Positions 1 to 10,683 of a DNA stretch of 64,000 nt are shown in pieces (position 1 is the stretch's first letter; the number at the start of each line of letters is the position of its first letter). The notes beneath the pieces were generated by a model. That model worked only from the letters and a program-made list of their open reading frames with translations. It was not told the DNA's origin and searched no databases. The stretch comes from Chloroflexota bacterium (GTDB lineage: Bacteria > Chloroflexota > Dormibacteria > Aeolococcales > Aeolococcaceae), in NCBI GenBank assembly GCA_005880985.1, contig VBIQ01000010.1:1-64000 (forward strand), read 5' to 3'. The position numbers and the translations under genes are program-made.

Positions 1-1740
1 AACATCCTCTACGTGGACGAGGTGAACCTGCTGGACGACCATCTGGTGGACGTGCTGCTGGACGCGGCGGCGATGGGTGTGAACGTGGTGGAGCGGGAGG
101 GGATCTCGGTGTGGCACCCGTCGCGGTTCATCCTGGTGGGGACGATGAACCCGGAGGAGGGAGAGCTGCGCCCGCAACTGCTCGACCGCTTCGGACTCTG
201 CGTCGACGTGCGCGGGCTGCGCTCCATCGACGAGCGCGTGCAGGTGATGGAGGAGGTCGCACGTCGCGACGACCTCCCCGCCGGCTGCGAGCCGGTCGAC
301 ACCGTCGGCGACGAGCGCCTCCGCCAGGTGATCGTCAAGGCCGAGGAGCTGCTCCCGATTGTCGAGGTTCCCGCCGACGTCCGCCGTTTCATCTCCCTGG
401 TGTGCATCGACGCGGGCGTGGTCGGCCATCGCGCCGACATCGTCGTCAGCCGCGCCTCCCGCACCCTCTGCGCCTGGCGCGAGGCGGAGCTGGTGACGTT
501 GCGCGGTCCCGGCACGGTCGAGCGGGAGCATCCGGTCGAGGCTCTCGGGGCGACCGTGCACGACGCCATCCGCGCCGCCGAGCTGGCGTTGCAGCATCGC
601 CGTCGCGACCGCCGCGGCGGTGAGCCCAGCGAGGGCGACGGCATCGCCGAGCGCGCGCAGGAGCAGCTCCGTCAGATGGAGTCGGATTCGCCCGCCCAGA
701 CACCGGAGGTGACCCAGGCGGGTGAGCCGGGGCAGTCGTCGCCGAGCAGCAGCGGTGGCGACCGTGGCGAGGGCGCCCTCCAGCAGTCGCCCGAGCAGCT
801 GGAGGCGCGCGATCCCTTGGAGTCGCAGCCGCAGGTGCAGTTCGAGGGCAACCTCTTCCCGGTGCGGCGCATCCAGCTTCCCCGCGACCGCCGCACCCGC
901 CGCGGTCCCGGAAAGCGCAGCCTGACTCGCAGCGGCGACAAGCGCGGCCGCTACGTGCGCAGCCGTCAGGTGGAGCGCACCACCGATCTCGCCTTCGACG
1001 CCACCCTCCGCGCCGCCGCTCCTCACCAGCCGGCCCGGCGCACCGTCGCCGAGGCGGATGCCGTGCTGCAGCTGGAACGTCAGGACCTGCGCCAGAAAGT
1101 CAGGCAGCGCAAGACCGGGACCCTGATCGTGTTCGTCGTCGACGCCAGCGCCTCGATGGACGCGGAGCAGCGCATGCAGGCGACCAAGGGCGCCGTCCTG
1201 TCGCTGCTGCGCGACGCCTACGTGCGTCGCGACAAGGTCTCGCTGGTGATCTTCTCGGGACGCACGGCTCGGATCGTGCTGCGGCCCACCGCGAGCGTCG
1301 ACCTGGCCGAATCGCGCCTCCAGCGCCTCACCGTGGGGGGAACCACGCCGCTGACCCACGGTCTGGTCGCCGGCCTGGAGCTGATCCGCATGGAGCGGCT
1401 GCGCGACCCGTCCGTGTATCCGCTTCTGGTGTTGATCAGCGACGGACGCGGAAACATCTCGCTCTTCGGCGAGGAGCCGCTGGTGGAAGCACAGCGCATC
1501 GCCGCTCAGATCAAGGCCGAGCGAATCCGCTCACTGGTGATCGACTCCGCCCGCGACTACACCCAGCACGCGCAGCTACCACGGGTCGGCGGTCCCGGGC
1601 GCCAGCCGCTCTTCGGCGGCTACGCGTTCAATGCCTGCCTCGATCTGGCCGACCGGCTCGGGGGGCGGTACTTCGGCCTCTACGACCTCTCGCAGGGCGC
1701 GATCCTGGAGACGGTGCAGCAGTCGCTCCGCGAAGGCTGA
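1..1740 (+). CDS. Magnesium/cobalt chelatase subunit, fused AAA+ and VWA domains (5' partial)
   Basis: The gene enters from the left edge in frame at base 1 and ends at TGA 1738-1740, leaving 579 residues. The visible N-terminus is the second half of a ChlI-type AAA+ module, with Walker B ([10 protein letters not shown]) and a sensor region (GTMNPEEGE). A Pro/Gln/Ser-rich and basic linker (about residues 200-330) leads to a von Willebrand A domain with a MIDAS motif (DASAS, about residue 381). Fused I-D architectures belong to the magnesium chelatase/cobaltochelatase-like family, which use ATP to insert a divalent metal into a tetrapyrrole. The metal and substrate cannot be told here, because no other tetrapyrrole gene is near. 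Bases 1-209 are almost identical to part of the next gene. Confidence 0.85.
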   Translation, partial: NILYVDEVNLLDDHLVDVLLDAAAMGVNVVEREGISVWHPSRFILVGTMNPEEGELRPQLLDRFGLCVDVRGLRSIDERVQVMEEVARRDDLPAGCEPVDTVGDERLRQVIVKAEELLPIVEVPADVRRFISLVCIDAGVVGHRADIVVSRASRTLCAWREAELVTLRGPGTVEREHPVEALGATVHDAIRAAELALQHRRRDRRGGEPSEGDGIAERAQEQLRQMESDSPAQTPEVTQAGEPGQSSPSSSGGDRGEGALQQSPEQLEARDPLESQPQVQFEGNLFPVRRIQLPRDRRTRRGPGKRSLTRSGDKRGRYVRSRQVERTTDLAFDATLRAAAPHQPARRTVAEADAVLQLERQDLRQKVRQRKTGTLIVFVVDASASMDAEQRMQATKGAVLSLLRDAYVRRDKVSLVIFSGRTARIVLRPTASVDLAESRLQRLTVGGTTPLTHGLVAGLELIRMERLRDPSVYPLLVLISDGRGNISLFGEEPLVEAQRIAAQIKAERIRSLVIDSARDYTQHAQLPRVGGPGRQPLFGGYAFNACLDLADRLGGRYFGLYDLSQGAILETVQQSLREG

Positions 1741-1789
1741 CCGCGTCCGTCCACCCGGGGTGCGGCGGGGACGGACGCTGCCTGCGAGA

Positions 1790-2887
1790 ATGGCTCCGAT
1801 GAGCCTCTCCGGCGCCGTCCCTCGCTCCCCGGGGGACCCCCAGAGCCGTTTCGACCTCCGCCGCACCATCTTCCCCTTCACCGCGCTGGTGGGACAGGAG
1901 GCGATGAAGCAGGCGCTGGTGCTCAACGCCATCAACCCGGCGATCGGCGGGGTGCTGATCCGGGGAGAGAAGGGGACGGCGAAGTCGACGGCGGTGCGGG
2001 CGCTGGCCAAGCTGTTGCCGGAGCTGGAGGTGGTGGCGGACTGCCGCTACGGGTGCCCGCCGGACGCGCCGGAGGTGCAGTGCGCGGAGTGTCGTGCCCG
2101 GGTGGCGGCGGGGGAGGAACTGCCGCGGACGCAGCGGCAGATGCGGGTCACCGAGCTGCCGATCAACGCCAGCGAGGACCGGGTGGTGGGGGCGATCGAC
2201 ATCGAGGCGGCGATCAAGACGGGGGAGAAGCGGTTCGAGCCGGGGGTGCTGGCGGAGGCGAACCGGAACATCCTCTACGTGGACGAGGTGAACCTGCTGG
2301 ACGACCATCTGGTGGACGTGCTGCTGGACGCGGCGGCGATGGGTGTGAACGTGGTGGAGCGGGAGGGGATCTCGGTGTGGCACCCGTCGCGGTTCATCCT
2401 GGTGGGGACGATGAACCCGGAGGAGGGAGAGCTGCGCCCGCAGCTGCTCGACCGCTTTGGACTCTGCGTCGACGTCGAGGGGATCCGCGACGTCGAGCAA
2501 CGCGTCGAGATCGTGCACCGTCGCGAGCTCTTCGAGGAGGATCCCGAGTCGTTCGTCTCCGCCTACGAGGAGGCGGAGCTGACCGAAGCCGACCGCATCC
2601 GGCGGGCGATCACGTCCTTCCCGACGGTACAGGTCGACCGCCAGATGCTCGTCGCCATGGCGGCTCTCGGTGTCGAGCTCGCCGTCGACGGGCACCGTTC
2701 CGACATCGTGACCCGCAAGGCCTCCCAGGCTCTCGCCGCCTACGACGGCTGTCCTCGAGTCAGCCTGCAGGAGATCGAGCAGGTGGCGCCCATGGTCCTC
2801 GCCCACCGCGTCAAGTCGCCGATGAGCGGAACCCGTCGCACGGTCGACATCGGCGAGCTCCTCCGCACCGCGATCGGCGGCGATTAG
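1790..2887 (+). CDS. Magnesium chelatase ATPase subunit I-like protein
   Basis: The protein has 365 residues, the usual length for ChlI/BchI. It has Walker A (GEKGTAKS, near residue 60), the long ChlI insertion with a Cys-rich patch (CRYGCPP..CAEC), Walker B and a sensor. ATG 1790 is chosen, with ATG 1799 as alternative; homology starts at [13 protein letters not shown]. In this family the I subunit forms an AAA+ ring that drives the D subunit. The preceding gene is a fused I-D protein 49 bp upstream, so the pair probably forms one chelatase. Cobalamin or (bacterio)chlorophyll use is undecided. Confidence 0.85.
   Translation: MAPMSLSGAVPRSPGDPQSRFDLRRTIFPFTALVGQEAMKQALVLNAINPAIGGVLIRGEKGTAKSTAVRALAKLLPELEVVADCRYGCPPDAPEVQCAECRARVAAGEELPRTQRQMRVTELPINASEDRVVGAIDIEAAIKTGEKRFEPGVLAEANRNILYVDEVNLLDDHLVDVLLDAAAMGVNVVEREGISVWHPSRFILVGTMNPEEGELRPQLLDRFGLCVDVEGIRDVEQRVEIVHRRELFEEDPESFVSAYEEAELTEADRIRRAITSFPTVQVDRQMLVAMAALGVELAVDGHRSDIVTRKASQALAAYDGCPRVSLQEIEQVAPMVLAHRVKSPMSGTRRTVDIGELLRTAIGGD
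2267..2475 (+). repeat. 209-bp near-identical block shared by the two chelatase genes
   Basis: This stretch matches bases 1-209 with only two differences, both silent: A177 against G2443 and C192 against T2458. Identity stops abruptly after the codons for CVDV, beyond which the two proteins diverge strongly. The block covers Walker B and the sensor region. The left limit of the copy at base 1 lies outside the window. Confidence 0.95.
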
Positions 2888-2925
2888 CCGGCTCCGCGCC
2901 CTTTCTCAGCGGCGGGCGGGGAGGG

Positions 2926-3603
2926 TCATCGCTGGCTTTCACTCACACCAAACATCGTCAAGCATTCGTCGAGACCCTCGATCGTGACCTCGCTTCGAGG
3001 ACGCGCCTCCCACCGCTCGCGGCTCAATCTGAACCGCCGAAGCTCGACTGCGGCATCTCTCGGGGCGTCGATGTCAATTCCGTCTTCTTCGTAGCCGAGA
3101 GCACGCGACACGCGAGCCGAGGGCTCATTGCCGACGAAGGCACCACTCTTGGCCCATCGGGCGCCGAGCCCGGCGAAGGCGAGGTGCAACACAGCGGTGC
3201 GCATCTCCTTGCCGATCCCGCGCCCTTGATACTGTCGACCGAGCCAAGAGCCGGTCTCCACCTCACGGCGGACGCGAAATCTCGTCGCCCGCAGGCCCTG
3301 GCAGCCGACAATGTCCCCCCCGCAGCGGACGACGAAGTCCACTGACCATTCGTCGGGTTGCCACTGCGCGCGGAGCTTCCAGTGGTACTGGAGGAATTCG
3401 CGTTCGAATTCAGGGCTGGGCCGGTCAGTCCAAGGGGTGCCGAAGGGCATCTCATCGGGGTCGTGCACACCCGCCCGGGCGACCGCGATCAGGCCTTCCA
3501 GATCAGCGTCGGCCGGTACGGAAAGGTCGAGCCGCGGCGTTCGCAAGCGAAGCGAGAAGAGCGGCCAGTGCGACACGAGTGGATTCTGCTCCCGCACCAC
3601 CAC
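2926..3603 (-). CDS. GNAT-family N-acetyltransferase (RimJ-like)
   Basis: The protein has 225 residues. It has an N-terminal beta strand with TPRLDL, typical of RimJ/RimL-type GNAT enzymes, and the acetyl-CoA loop Q-G-R-G-I-G-K near residue 131. Family members transfer acetyl groups from acetyl-CoA to amines; the substrate here is unknown. The start is GTG 3603, one of three tandem GTG codons behind a GGAGG-like sequence. The gene converges on the chelatase genes and lies 38 bp from them. Its third-codon GC looks lower than its neighbours', with many AT-ending codons, so it may be a recent arrival. Confidence 0.8.
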   Translation of the reverse strand: MVVREQNPLVSHWPLFSLRLRTPRLDLSVPADADLEGLIAVARAGVHDPDEMPFGTPWTDRPSPEFEREFLQYHWKLRAQWQPDEWSVDFVVRCGGDIVGCQGLRATRFRVRREVETGSWLGRQYQGRGIGKEMRTAVLHLAFAGLGARWAKSGAFVGNEPSARVSRALGYEEDGIDIDAPRDAAVELRRFRLSRERWEARPRSEVTIEGLDECLTMFGVSESQR

Positions 3604-3638
3604 GCCCCCTCCGCCCTCGGAGGCGAAGAACGCCGGTC

Positions 3639-4931
3639 CTAGACCGCGACCTTGCCGGCTTCGGCTTCGGCCTCGGCCTCCGCGTCCTCGAGTTGTTGCG
3701 CTCGGGTCCGACGCTCGAAGACGGTCTGCTGGAGGAAGCGGAGCAGGACGCTGCCGCTGTTGACGCTCTCGACCGGGACCTCCAGCGGCTTGCGCTCGAT
3801 GATGCGTCGGGTGATGTGGACGCCGTGCTTGGGGAGGATGCGGCGGAGGTAGCCCCAGGTGTCGTAGAGGCCCGTGGAGACCGACTCGTAGCCGTGCTGG
3901 AGCACCATCAGCCGGGCGGAGAAGGACATCAGCTCGTGGAAGAACATCTTCTCGTCGTCGGGACGAGGCTCGATGAGCAGGATGTCGACGTCGGGACGGC
4001 GGTGGCGCACCAGCCGGATGTGATCCAGCAGGATGTCATGGGCCATGCCGCGGAAGACCTGGTTGTAGACGCCGCGGGTGCCCAGGTCGGCGAGCCGGGT
4101 TCCCACCTGCTGCCGCATCGCCTCGGGCACCTGCATGTGGCGGGCGTCGAGCGGGACGATGGGATTGACGACCACGATCAGGCTCGCCCCCCGGTCGACG
4201 GCCACGTCGATGGCCGCGTTGCCCTTGATCCCGCCGTCGATGTAGTCGACCCCGTCGATCCGCACCGGCTTGAAGAGCACCGGGATGGCGCAGCTTGCTG
4301 CCGCTGCCCGGCTGATGGGGACGTGGGCGTTGTGGAAGGGGGAGAAGACGGTCCGCTCGTTGGAGTCGAGGGCGCAGGTGACGATGTGCAGCTCGTGCTC
4401 CAGCTCTCGGAAGTCGTCCGACAGCCCGGGCAGGCTGAGCACCCGGTGGATGTAGCGGATGACCTCGCTGTGGTCGAAGAAGCCGGAGGGGAGCAGCGGC
4501 AGCAGCATCCCGAGCAGATCCATGGCGTTGAGGTTGCCGGGGTGGCGGGCGAGCTCCCGGGCGATCTCCTTGATCAACCCGGGTAGGCGCAGCATCCGCA
4601 GAGCCATCTCGGTGACGTTGGGCTTGTACAGCGCCAGCTGTGAGGGCGTGCGAAGGTCGCGGTGAGCGCCCTCGAGCCCCAGCGCCATGGCCCGCGGGCT
4701 GATGCCGTTGGCCAGCAGGGCGCCGACGATCGAGCCTGCGCTGGTGCCGACGTAGATGTCGAAGTCGTTAACGCTGAGTCCGACCAGAAGGTCGTCGAGG
4801 GCCCGCAGGGCACCGATCTCGTAGGTGACCCCGGTGATGCCACCACCGCCGAGGACCAGGGCGCGGCGGCCCCCCTTGGGGACCGAGGCCCGGCCGTTGC
4901 CGCGGCCGGAGCTGCCCGGCGCTCTCTGCAT
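3639..4931 (-). CDS. Patatin-like phospholipase
   Basis: The protein has 430 residues from ATG 4931. It shows all patatin landmarks: oxyanion loop GGGGITG, nucleophile elbow G-T-S-A-G-S and catalytic Asp in the D-G-G motif. These use a Ser-Asp dyad to cleave acyl chains from lipids. No signal peptide is seen. The C-terminus ends in an Ala/Glu-repeat tail. A longer reading from 5045 is possible, but a -10 hexamer (TATGAT) ends six bases before ATG 4931, which supports this start and a leaderless mRNA. It is divergent from the gene at 5008. Confidence 0.88.
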   Translation of the reverse strand: MQRAPGSSGRGNGRASVPKGGRRALVLGGGGITGVTYEIGALRALDDLLVGLSVNDFDIYVGTSAGSIVGALLANGISPRAMALGLEGAHRDLRTPSQLALYKPNVTEMALRMLRLPGLIKEIARELARHPGNLNAMDLLGMLLPLLPSGFFDHSEVIRYIHRVLSLPGLSDDFRELEHELHIVTCALDSNERTVFSPFHNAHVPISRAAAASCAIPVLFKPVRIDGVDYIDGGIKGNAAIDVAVDRGASLIVVVNPIVPLDARHMQVPEAMRQQVGTRLADLGTRGVYNQVFRGMAHDILLDHIRLVRHRRPDVDILLIEPRPDDEKMFFHELMSFSARLMVLQHGYESVSTGLYDTWGYLRRILPKHGVHITRRIIERKPLEVPVESVNSGSVLLRFLQQTVFERRTRAQQLEDAEAEAEAEAGKVAV

Positions 4932-4937
4932 GCAGGG

Positions 4938-4943
4938 ATCATA
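4938..4943 (-). promoter_or_regulatory. -10 hexamer of leaderless patatin gene
   Basis: The minus strand reads TATGAT followed by six bases and ATG 4931. There is no Shine-Dalgarno sequence, so transcription should begin at or next to the A of the start codon. Confidence 0.6.
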
Positions 4944-4995
4944 CGGGTCGCGAACCCGCGCGCCACACCGCACCACACTTTTGCTCACGACCGCG

Positions 4996-5001
4996 TACGC
5001 T
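4996..5001 (+). promoter_or_regulatory. -10 hexamer of leaderless MBL-fold gene
   Basis: TACGCT is followed by six bases and GTG 5008. It forms a divergent pair with the -10 site at 4938-4943, 52 bp apart. Confidence 0.5.
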
Positions 5002-5007
5002 CGGCCG

Positions 5008-5661
5008 GTGATCATCGTGCCGGGTCTGCACGTGGCGGAGCGCACCGCCGGCGGCCGCTGCTACCTGGTCGAGCATCCTCTCGCCTGCGTCCTCATCGAC
5101 ACCGGTGCGCCCGACGGCACCCTTGGCGCGTCGCACCTGCTGGAGAGCGCGGGGCGGCGGCCGGAGGAGGTCCGGCTCATCCTGGTCACCCATGGGCATC
5201 GCGGCCATGCCGGCAACGCTGCCGGCCTTCGCGTGCTGACTGGCGCCCCGGTGGGGGCGACCGCTGAGGTGGCGGAAGCGCTGGCGCATCCCCCGCCGGC
5301 GAGCGGAGGGCTGCGCCGGCTGCTCGGCGGTGGAGCGGTCGAACCGGTGTCGGTCGACCGCGTCCTCGAGCCGGGGGAGGTGATCGACCTCGCCGGTGGC
5401 ATCGCCGTCATCGACGCCCCCGGCCATGTCCTCGGCTCCGCCGCGTTTCACCTGCTCCTTCCGGACGCGCTCTGTGTCGGTGACGCCGCGTCGGTCGATC
5501 GCCACGGTGCGCTGGCGCCGCCGCCGGCGCGCCACTCTCAGGATGCCGCCACCGCGCGCGCCACCGCTGCCACGCTGGCCGCGGTGAACGCCCGCGTTCT
5601 CGCACCCGGCCACGGCTTCGCCTCGGTCGGCGGGCGGCTGCCGGTGCGCGGCCGCCGGTAG
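5008..5661 (+). CDS. Metallo-beta-lactamase-fold hydrolase with altered metal motif
   Basis: The protein has 217 residues from GTG 5008. The fold is shown by the THGHRGHAG block (residues 61-69), a later APGH, VGDA and a C-terminal APGHG. The canonical motif is H-x-H-x-D-H; here it is H62-G-H64-R-G66-H67, so the Asp that binds the second zinc and activates water is replaced by Gly. This suggests a mononuclear site or altered chemistry. Family members hydrolyse thioesters, lactones, phosphodiesters and similar bonds; the substrate is unknown. An upstream extension to 4825 is rejected, since it would overlap the divergent patatin gene. Confidence 0.75.
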   Translation: MIIVPGLHVAERTAGGRCYLVEHPLACVLIDTGAPDGTLGASHLLESAGRRPEEVRLILVTHGHRGHAGNAAGLRVLTGAPVGATAEVAEALAHPPPASGGLRRLLGGGAVEPVSVDRVLEPGEVIDLAGGIAVIDAPGHVLGSAAFHLLLPDALCVGDAASVDRHGALAPPPARHSQDAATARATAATLAAVNARVLAPGHGFASVGGRLPVRGRR

Positions 5662-5664
5662 CAT
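5659..5664 (+). promoter_or_regulatory. -10 hexamer of leaderless lepA
   Basis: TAGCAT overlaps the stop codon of the preceding gene (TAG at 5659-5661) and is followed by six bases and GTG 5671, with no Shine-Dalgarno sequence. Confidence 0.5.
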
Positions 5665-5670
5665 GGCGAC

Positions 5671-7479
<1,809 letters not shown>

Positions 7480-7481
7480 CG

Positions 7482-8036
7482 ATGGCGCCGCGAAACCGCA
7501 ACCGGCAGCGCAGCCGCCCTCGGCGGCCACCAGAGTCGGTGGTCCCGCGTCCGCCCTCGGAGGCGGTGCCGCCGCCCGAACACGGCGAACCCGATCCCTG
7601 GTCCCGGCGAGGACTGTTCACCCTGATGCTGGTGGTCGGCATCCTCGAGGTGCCGCTCAGCGTGGCCAGCTACCTCTCCGCCAACCGTCGCCACAGCCTC
7701 GCCGCCTACCTGGTCTCGGCCCCCAATCCCAACAACTTCCTGCTGGTCTTCCTCGTGTTCCTGCTCGCCATGCCGCTGGCGCGCCGGCTGGCGGGCGAGG
7801 GCCGTTCCATGCGAGTGCTGGAGACGCTCTCGGTCGGCGCTCTCGTGCTGGTCTTTGTCGGCGCCTTCGACTCGATGGTGGCCAACGCGTTCCACAATCG
7901 CCTCGACGAGACCAACGGCGACCAGGTGGCTCTCTTCGGGCTTGCCGACGTGGTCGCCTTCGCCGTCACCGCGGTGACGTTTCCGATCATCTACCGGCAG
8001 TTCTGGATGCCGACTCGCCGGAGGCGGCGGCGATGA
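7482..8036 (+). CDS. Small integral membrane protein, unknown function
   Basis: The protein has 184 residues. A basic, Pro-rich N-terminus (about 40 residues) precedes four hydrophobic segments near residues 44-66, 80-98, 110-135 and 145-172, and the protein ends in a poly-Arg tail. I recognise no family. It starts 2 bp after lepA and overlaps hemW by four bases (ATGA), so it is co-transcribed with both. Confidence 0.75.
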   Translation: MAPRNRNRQRSRPRRPPESVVPRPPSEAVPPPEHGEPDPWSRRGLFTLMLVVGILEVPLSVASYLSANRRHSLAAYLVSAPNPNNFLLVFLVFLLAMPLARRLAGEGRSMRVLETLSVGALVLVFVGAFDSMVANAFHNRLDETNGDQVALFGLADVVAFAVTAVTFPIIYRQFWMPTRRRRRR

Positions 8037-9193
8037 GCGCCCTCCGCTCCCTCTACCTCCACATTCCCTTCTGCGAGCGGAAGTGCGAGTACTGCGACTT
8101 CGCCTCGGTGGCGGGGACGGCCCGCCAGCACGAGTACGTCGACGGCCTGCGCCGTGAGCTACGCCAGGTCGCCGCGGGGCTGCCGGGCATCGAGCTGGAC
8201 ACCGTCTTCCTCGGCGGCGGCACGCCGGGACTGCTCGACCCCGGTCTGCTCGCGGCCGTGCTCGACGAGGTGCGCGCGGGTTTCGCCCTCGCGCCCGACG
8301 CGGAGATCACCCTCGAGGCCAACCCCTCGAGCACCGACGAGGCTCGCGCCAGTGTCTGGCTCGAGGCGGGCTGCACCCGGGTGAGCCTCGGGGTGCAGAG
8401 CCTGGAGCCGGACATCCTCGCCTTCCTGGGGCGCGTCCACGATGGCGTCCGGGCACTCGAGGCGGTTGCCGATGTCCGGCGGGCCGGTTTCGTTCGCGTC
8501 AATTGCGACCTCATCTATGCGGTCCCGGGTCTCGACGATCACCGCTGGACGCGAACGGTCGAGCGGCTGCTGGAGCTCGACCCCGGGCACCTCTCCTGCT
8601 ACGAGCTGACGGTGGAGGAGGGGACGCCGCTGGCCACCCGGGTGGCTGCCGGGCGGGTTGCCGTGGTCGACGCGGACAGGGCCTTGGACCAGCACTGGCG
8701 TGCGGTCGAGCTGTGCGCCGCTGCGGGATACGCGCAGTACGAGGTCAGCGGCTTCGCCCGCGCCGGACACGAGTGCCGGCACAACCAGGTGTACTGGGCC
8801 AACGGTTTCTACCTCGCCGCCGGCGTCGCCGCGCACGGCCATCTGCCGCCGCAGGCCGCGGAGACGCTCGGCATCGCGCGGCCTCCGGAAGGCGCGGTGG
8901 CGGTGCGCTACTGGCACCCACGCGGCATCGCCCGATACCTGTCCTCGGTCGCCGCCGGTGGGCTCGGCATCGCCGGCACCGAGGCCATCGACCAGGACAC
9001 GAACGAGCTCGAACGAATCATGGTCGGGTTGCGACGCAGCGCCGGGGTGGAGCTGCAGGCCCGCCATGCGTCCGCGGCGGCGCAGCTGGCAGCGGACGGG
9101 CTGGTCAGCGTGGACGGCGTGCGCTGCCGCGCCACCCGGCGCGGCCAGGAACTCCTCAATCACGTCGCGCTGCGACTCGTCGACGCCGCCTGA
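8033..9193 (+). CDS. hemW: Heme chaperone HemW (radical SAM)
   Basis: The protein has 386 residues. The N-terminus YLHIPFCERKCEYCDF carries the radical SAM CxxxCxxC motif in the HemW form (ending CDF). True coproporphyrinogen oxidases (HemN) carry a further Cys just after it. Other marks are FLGGGTP, the GVQS motif and a HemN C-terminal winged domain. HemW binds heme and passes it to membrane proteins. It overlaps the preceding gene by four bases. Confidence 0.93.
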   Translation: MSALRSLYLHIPFCERKCEYCDFASVAGTARQHEYVDGLRRELRQVAAGLPGIELDTVFLGGGTPGLLDPGLLAAVLDEVRAGFALAPDAEITLEANPSSTDEARASVWLEAGCTRVSLGVQSLEPDILAFLGRVHDGVRALEAVADVRRAGFVRVNCDLIYAVPGLDDHRWTRTVERLLELDPGHLSCYELTVEEGTPLATRVAAGRVAVVDADRALDQHWRAVELCAAAGYAQYEVSGFARAGHECRHNQVYWANGFYLAAGVAAHGHLPPQAAETLGIARPPEGAVAVRYWHPRGIARYLSSVAAGGLGIAGTEAIDQDTNELERIMVGLRRSAGVELQARHASAAAQLAADGLVSVDGVRCRATRRGQELLNHVALRLVDAA

Positions 9194-9319
9194 GCATTCG
9201 CCGCCGAGCGTCTGTCCACAGCCGCATCGAGGTATTCCACAGGCCGACTGTCGCGGATCGCGTGCCGTTGTAAAGGATCTGTCCGCGACCCAGATTCGAG
9301 CGGACCGGCCACGTCACAG

Positions 9320-9565
9320 ATGCATGGCATTCGCCCCCGCCCCGGTCGGCGACGGCGGACCATGCAGCCAGCGATGCAGCGGACCCCAGCTCACCAGCCA
9401 CCACCCCCCTCGCTGGTTGCGGCCCTGGTCCACGCCGGCGTCTCCCCCGACACCGCGATGGCCATGGAACTGTGGAAGGCGAAAGAGGTTCTCGACCTCC
9501 TCCTTCACGCAACCCGAGGCGGCGCCGGAAGCCCGGATTTGCCGTCCGGCCGTGGTACCCTTTAG
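9320..9565 (+). CDS. Possible small protein in the gap before the heat-shock operon (doubtful)
   Basis: The 431-bp gap between hemW and hrcA holds one reading frame that looks somewhat protein-like: 81 residues, basic and Pro-rich at first, then an amphipathic stretch (VAALVHAGVSPDTAMAMELW) that could form a helix pair. Its stop overlaps the CIRCE element, it has no clear ribosome binding site, and I know no homologue. Apart from the promoter and CIRCE at its right end, I see nothing else in the gap. Confidence 0.25.
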   Translation: MHGIRPRPGRRRRTMQPAMQRTPAHQPPPPSLVAALVHAGVSPDTAMAMELWKAKEVLDLLLHATRGGAGSPDLPSGRGTL

Positions 9566-9588
9566 CACTCAGCAGACCTGAGTGCTAA
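9556..9588 (+). promoter_or_regulatory. Promoter -10 (TACCCT) and perfect CIRCE operator of hrcA operon
   Basis: The nine-base arms TTAGCACTC (9562-9570) and GAGTGCTAA (9580-9588) are separated by exactly nine bases and match the CIRCE consensus with no mismatch. A TACCCT hexamer at 9556-9561 directly precedes it, so HrcA bound here would cover the transcription start. HrcA represses through CIRCE and needs GroEL for activity in known systems. Confidence 0.95.
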
Positions 9589-9624
9589 AGGGGCGTCGGT
9601 CCTGCCGGCGGTCCCGCCAGCGCC

Positions 9625-10665
9625 GTGGAGCAGCTCATCCCCCTCGACGTCCGCAAGCAGCAGATCCTCAAGGCGGTCGTCTCCGACTACACGGAGACGG
9701 GCGTGCCCGTCGGCTCGCACGCCCTCGCCACCAAGTACCTGGTGGCGCTCTCCTCCGCGACCATCCGCAACGAGCTCGCCAGCCTGGTCGAGATCGGCTA
9801 CCTGCTGCAGCCGCACACCTCGGCGGGTCGCATCCCCAGCGACCAGGGCTATCGCTACTACGTCGACTTCCTGATGGAGGAGGAGGAGCTGCCGGCGGCG
9901 GCTCGGCGCCAGATCGAATCCCTCTTCGGCGAGCCGCCGGGCAACCTCGAGGGGTTGCTCGAGGTTGCGGCCATGGCGCTGGCGCTGTCCACCGATGCGG
10001 TCAGCCTGGTCACCGGGCCGCAGGCGCTCTCGGCGACGATGAAGCACGTCGACCTGGTCTCGCTCGAGCCGCGACATGCCCTGTTGATCCTGGTCCTCGA
10101 GGGCAACGTCATCCGCCAGCAGGCGATCGAACTGCCCGCCGACGCCGACCAGGAGACGCTCAGCGCCCTCGCCGGCCAGATCAACGCCGAGCTTCGCGGT
10201 CTGGATGCCGCCGCCATCGGCGCCCGCCCCCCGGCCGGGGCCGCGAGCGATCCGCTGCGCCAGCGGGTGCTGAAGCACATGTTGGCGTTCATGTCGGCGG
10301 TCGGCCAGCGGCACGACGCGGTGGTGGTGCACGACGGCGTGCGCAACCTGCTGCGCCAACCCGAGTTCGGCGACGTCGAGCGGGTCGGCCAGGTGCTCGA
10401 GGTGGTGGAGGAGGCCCAGGTGCTCGGCCGGGTGCTCGCCTCGCTCGAGCTCGACAACGGGGTGCGGATGGTCATCGGCGCCGAGAACGACCTCGAGCAG
10501 CTCCGCGCCTGCAGCCTGGTTTTGACCACCTACTCCGCGGGGGACACTCGCGGCGGGACGATCGGCGTCCTGGGCCCGACGCGGATGCGCTATCCGCAGG
10601 TGGCGCCCCGTCTCCGTTACGTCTCGGCCCGGGTCGGGCAGGCGATCGATCGCATGCTCGGCTGA
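9625..10665 (+). CDS. hrcA: Heat-inducible transcription repressor HrcA
   Basis: The protein has 346 residues from GTG 9625. It has the N-terminal winged helix (DVRKQQILKAVVSDYTETG, SSATIRNELASL) and the conserved TSAGRIPSDQGYRYYVD block, followed by a GAF-like dimerisation domain ending LRYVSARVGQAIDRML. It lies directly behind the CIRCE element, so it is autoregulated. It is followed without a gap by grpE. Confidence 0.97.
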   Translation: MEQLIPLDVRKQQILKAVVSDYTETGVPVGSHALATKYLVALSSATIRNELASLVEIGYLLQPHTSAGRIPSDQGYRYYVDFLMEEEELPAAARRQIESLFGEPPGNLEGLLEVAAMALALSTDAVSLVTGPQALSATMKHVDLVSLEPRHALLILVLEGNVIRQQAIELPADADQETLSALAGQINAELRGLDAAAIGARPPAGAASDPLRQRVLKHMLAFMSAVGQRHDAVVVHDGVRNLLRQPEFGDVERVGQVLEVVEEAQVLGRVLASLELDNGVRMVIGAENDLEQLRACSLVLTTYSAGDTRGGTIGVLGPTRMRYPQVAPRLRYVSARVGQAIDRMLG

Positions 10666-10683
10666 GTGCCGGGACGGCACCAC

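Noticed and set aside
2053-3345. A plus-strand frame overlapping the BchI-like and GNAT genes
   Set aside because: Gly/Arg/Ala-rich shadow of the real frames; crosses a convergent gene border.
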